Assembly (NCBI RefSeq): GCF_010692325.1
Contig: NZ_JAAHHW010000030.1
Location: 1 to 64,000 of the forward strand
Reading direction: 5' to 3'
DNA length: 64,000 bases
DNA from: Moorena sp. SIO3I8
GTDB taxonomy: Bacteria > Cyanobacteriota > Cyanobacteriia > Cyanobacteriales > Coleofasciculaceae
In this document: positions 62,246 through 64,000 of the stretch, one piece after another
Position numbering within the stretch: position 1 is the stretch's first letter
Layout of the letters: each line of letters starts with the position of its first letter
The notes under the pieces: generated by a model
What the model was told of the DNA's origin: nothing
The model's database searches: none
Seen by the model: the letters and a program-made list of their open reading frames with translations, nothing else
Translations under genes and position numbers: made by a program

Positions 62246-63103
62246 ATGACTAATTTTGAAGCAGCTCCTCAAATTGAAGCAATTCCAGATAATAAAATTC
62301 CTAAGACAATAGATAAAATCTCTTCTTCATCAATTTCAAAACCTTCAGTTTTAATAACTATCGGTTATTCTTTATTCCTGGCTGCTGGGGTTGGGGTCGG
62401 AATTGCCTCTATTTTTATCTCACACCGTCAAATTTTGGAAATCGTTAGCGCTGCTTGTTTTGCGGTTTTTATATTTCTTTTCCTAATTAATCAACAATTG
62501 TGGCAAGACTATAAAGAAGCTACTCATCAGTCGCAACTGATCAAAAAATCTAAACTGTGTAGTGGGCTGTGGTGCGGTAATAATTCCACAGAGAATAATC
62601 CCATAACTCTAGCGATAGAAAAAGCATTAACCTATAGCCAGGAGTTGATTGACGATTATAAAAAGACCCGCAGGACCTCCCGAAATGCTTACTATGTTGC
62701 CCAAATGTTAACCATTATTTTATCGGGAATAACACCAATTTTAGTCTTGCTAGACAAATTAGAAACTGGTTCTTCATTACTAAAGTGGCTCCCGGTAATA
62801 TTTCCAGCGATTGCTTCTATTGTTGCTAGTGTCTCTACTTCCTTTCCGTTTCAAGAAAATTGGATTGCTGCCAACACTACTGTTGAATTGTTAGAAGCGG
62901 AACAGGAAAAATTTGTCTTGGGAGTCACTCAACCTTATCGCTTTTCTGATTCATCCGATGGCGCGCGACGTCAACAACAATCACAAAAGGCCATAGAACA
63001 TTATATTGTTCAGGTGAATAAGATTCATCTCAAGCAAGTCCAATCCTCTAATGAAAATGAGGCAGGGTCTAATAGAAATGAATCAGTGGAGCAGAATACA
63101 TGA
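62246..63103 (+). CDS. SLATT/DUF4231-like membrane protein
   Basis: 285 residues. After a ~45-residue Ser/Lys-rich N-terminus come two hydrophobic segments (TIGYSLFLAAGVGVGIASIF, ILEIVSAACFAVFIFLFLIN), a charged helix, then a second pair (VAQMLTIILSGITPILVLLD, LLKWLPVIFPAIASIVASVS). The helix IDDYKKTRRTSRNAYYVAQM ahead of the second pair and ENWIAANTTVELLEAEQEKF after it fit DUF4231/SLATT proteins. SLATT proteins have been proposed as pore-forming effectors in nucleotide-signalled defence; no cyclase or sensor gene is next to this one, so the role here is open. Confidence 0.65.
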   Translation: MTNFEAAPQIEAIPDNKIPKTIDKISSSSISKPSVLITIGYSLFLAAGVGVGIASIFISHRQILEIVSAACFAVFIFLFLINQQLWQDYKEATHQSQLIKKSKLCSGLWCGNNSTENNPITLAIEKALTYSQELIDDYKKTRRTSRNAYYVAQMLTIILSGITPILVLLDKLETGSSLLKWLPVIFPAIASIVASVSTSFPFQENWIAANTTVELLEAEQEKFVLGVTQPYRFSDSSDGARRQQQSQKAIEHYIVQVNKIHLKQVQSSNENEAGSNRNESVEQNT

Positions 63104-63109
63104 TTAACT

Positions 63110-63314
63110 CAATCTGTTGAAGGTTGAAGGTTGTTTAAGGTTGAAGGTTTAAGGTTGAAGGTTTAAGGTTGACAGGTTTAAGGTTGACAGGTTGAAGGTT
63201 GATAGGTTGACAGGACAATTTTATGCACTCTTACCCCTGCTCCCTGCTCCCTGCTCCCTGCTCCCTACTCCCTACTCCCTACTCCCTATTCCCTTTTCCC
63301 TTTTCCCTTTTCCC
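63110..63314. repeat. GGTTGAAGGTTTAA array and CTCCCTG/TTCCCTT array
   Basis: About 63115-63210 is an AAGGTTGAAGGTT/GACAGGTT array; about 63236-63314 a CTCCCTGCTCCCTACTCCC array ending at the ABC gene stop. No gene. Confidence 0.88.
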
Positions 63315-64000
63315 TCAGGCAAAAATCGGTACTGATGGGTCAGCTACAGACAGTCGCACCCGCTTTCCTACGGGTAGTTGAGTGCTTAGGTTGGTGCGAG
63401 CGTGGAGTTTTTTGCCGGAAGCGGTTTGTAAACAGTAGCGGTATTCACGACCTAGGAAATGTCGGTCTTGAATCACTACGGTGGAGTCATCATCAGGCTT
63501 GAGAAGAACATTTTCTTCCCGAAGCATTAGCTCCCCTTCCTCCAGCTGATCGAGTTTAGTATTAAGTATGGCATCATTGACTCTGATGGCAAAGGAGCCT
63601 ACTTCTGTTTCCCATAGGTCTCCTCTGCGTTGGGCTGGTAAAAAGTTGGCTTGGGTGACGAATTCTGCTACAAAGCGAGAGCTGGGATTGGTATAGATTT
63701 CTTCTGGTGTCCCCAATTGCTCTAATCGACCAGAACGCATGACTCCCACTTGGTCGGATATCGATAAGGCTTCTTCTTGGTCATGGGTGACAAAAATAGC
63801 AGAGGTTCCGGTTTCTTTGAGAATAGCTCGCACTTCCTGACGCAACCGCAGACGCACTTGGACATCGAGATTGCTGAGGGGTTCATCCAATAGAATTAAT
63901 TTAGGTCTGGGGGCTAAGGCACGGGCTAGGGCTACTCGCTGCTGCTGACCACCAGAGAGTTCGTGGGGATAACGTTTGCCCATGCCAGCTAATCCGACTA
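63315..64000 (-). CDS. ABC transporter ATPase, iron/polyamine type (5' part beyond the window)
   Basis: The C-terminal ~228 residues are inside the window; the frame stays open to 64000 (VGLAGMGKRYPHELSGGQ), so the Walker A half is outside. Seen: signature LSGGQQQRVALARAL, Walker B LILLDEPLSNLDVQ, switch VTHDQEEALSISDQVG, then TOBE-like C-terminal domain (FVAEFVTQANFLPAQ, ENVLLKPDDDSTVV, LGREYRYCLQT). The PRPK-to-VRLRLRQE pattern resembles FbpC/FutC (ferric iron) and PotA (polyamine) ATPases; I favour the iron type but not firmly. Confidence 0.82.
   Translation of the reverse strand, partial: VGLAGMGKRYPHELSGGQQQRVALARALAPRPKLILLDEPLSNLDVQVRLRLRQEVRAILKETGTSAIFVTHDQEEALSISDQVGVMRSGRLEQLGTPEEIYTNPSSRFVAEFVTQANFLPAQRRGDLWETEVGSFAIRVNDAILNTKLDQLEEGELMLREENVLLKPDDDSTVVIQDRHFLGREYRYCLQTASGKKLHARTNLSTQLPVGKRVRLSVADPSVPIFA

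Overview
Organism and setting. The window reads as the chromosome of a large-genome, repeat-rich filamentous cyanobacterium. The HIP1 octamer GCGATCGC recurs throughout. The gene set is cyanobacterial: ferredoxin-type sulfite reductase, a CrtD-like carotenoid enzyme, ClpS, a candidate cyanobacteriochrome kinase and a group 2 sigma factor. Intergenic space is full of degenerate short tandem repeats and of palindromes containing CTACGCGAAC, which to my memory is typical of Moorena-like marine Oscillatoriales (inference, not tested). No rRNA, tRNA or CRISPR array was recognised.

Layout. 1-7 kb: a Spo0M homologue, a fructosamine-kinase-like protein, an M16 peptidase, a CrtD-like desaturase and an Rpn/DUF4351 nuclease-like protein. 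8.4-17.9 kb: a lasso-peptide (RiPP) gene cluster in the order B1 (PqqD/RRE), B2 (leader peptidase), C (asparagine-synthetase-like cyclase), four tandem precursors A1-A4, HPr-kinase-like K1, ABC exporter D, HPr-kinase-like K2, closed by a strong hairpin. 18-32 kb: exonuclease III, then a signalling block with a two-REC hybrid kinase, an Rcp-type receiver and a 1523-residue PAS/GAF kinase whose last GAF has both cysteine motifs of a DXCF cyanobacteriochrome; then moaE, DUF2103, clpS, a REC-kinase and a TPR protein. 32-40 kb: a decayed hicB, a NACHT ATPase with a glycine/leucine-rich membrane tail, a MalK-type ATPase, an EamA permease and cobO. 40-42.3 kb: an IS200/IS605-type tnpB broken by a 106-nt hairpin element; a second copy of that element lies just upstream. 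43-48.5 kb: sigma factor, acyltransferase, small conserved-looking proteins and a divergent HTH/RHH pair. 48.8-53 kb: three Uma2 proteins, two of them a recent tandem duplicate, and a PD-(D/E)XK-like protein. 53-64 kb: recJ, an outer-membrane barrel, sulfite reductase with a DNA-binding-like tail, coaE, a DM13 protein, nadK, a SLATT-like membrane protein and the 3' part of an ABC ATPase gene that runs off the window.

How the parts work together. In the lasso cluster B1 should bind the leader motif Y-x2-P-x-I/M-x3-G-x5-T shared by all four precursors, B2 should cut the leader, C should close the ring, K1/K2 may phosphorylate serines of the conserved Ser/Asp/Cys tail, and D should export the products. 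The 19-27 kb block may be a light-responsive phosphorelay. Most remaining genes are single housekeeping loci separated by repeats. Short palindromic repeats have also entered reading frames without breaking them (K2, coaE, recJ, tnpB).

Most worth following: the four-precursor, two-kinase lasso cluster, and the ~105-nt covarying hairpin element whose exact removal restores tnpB.
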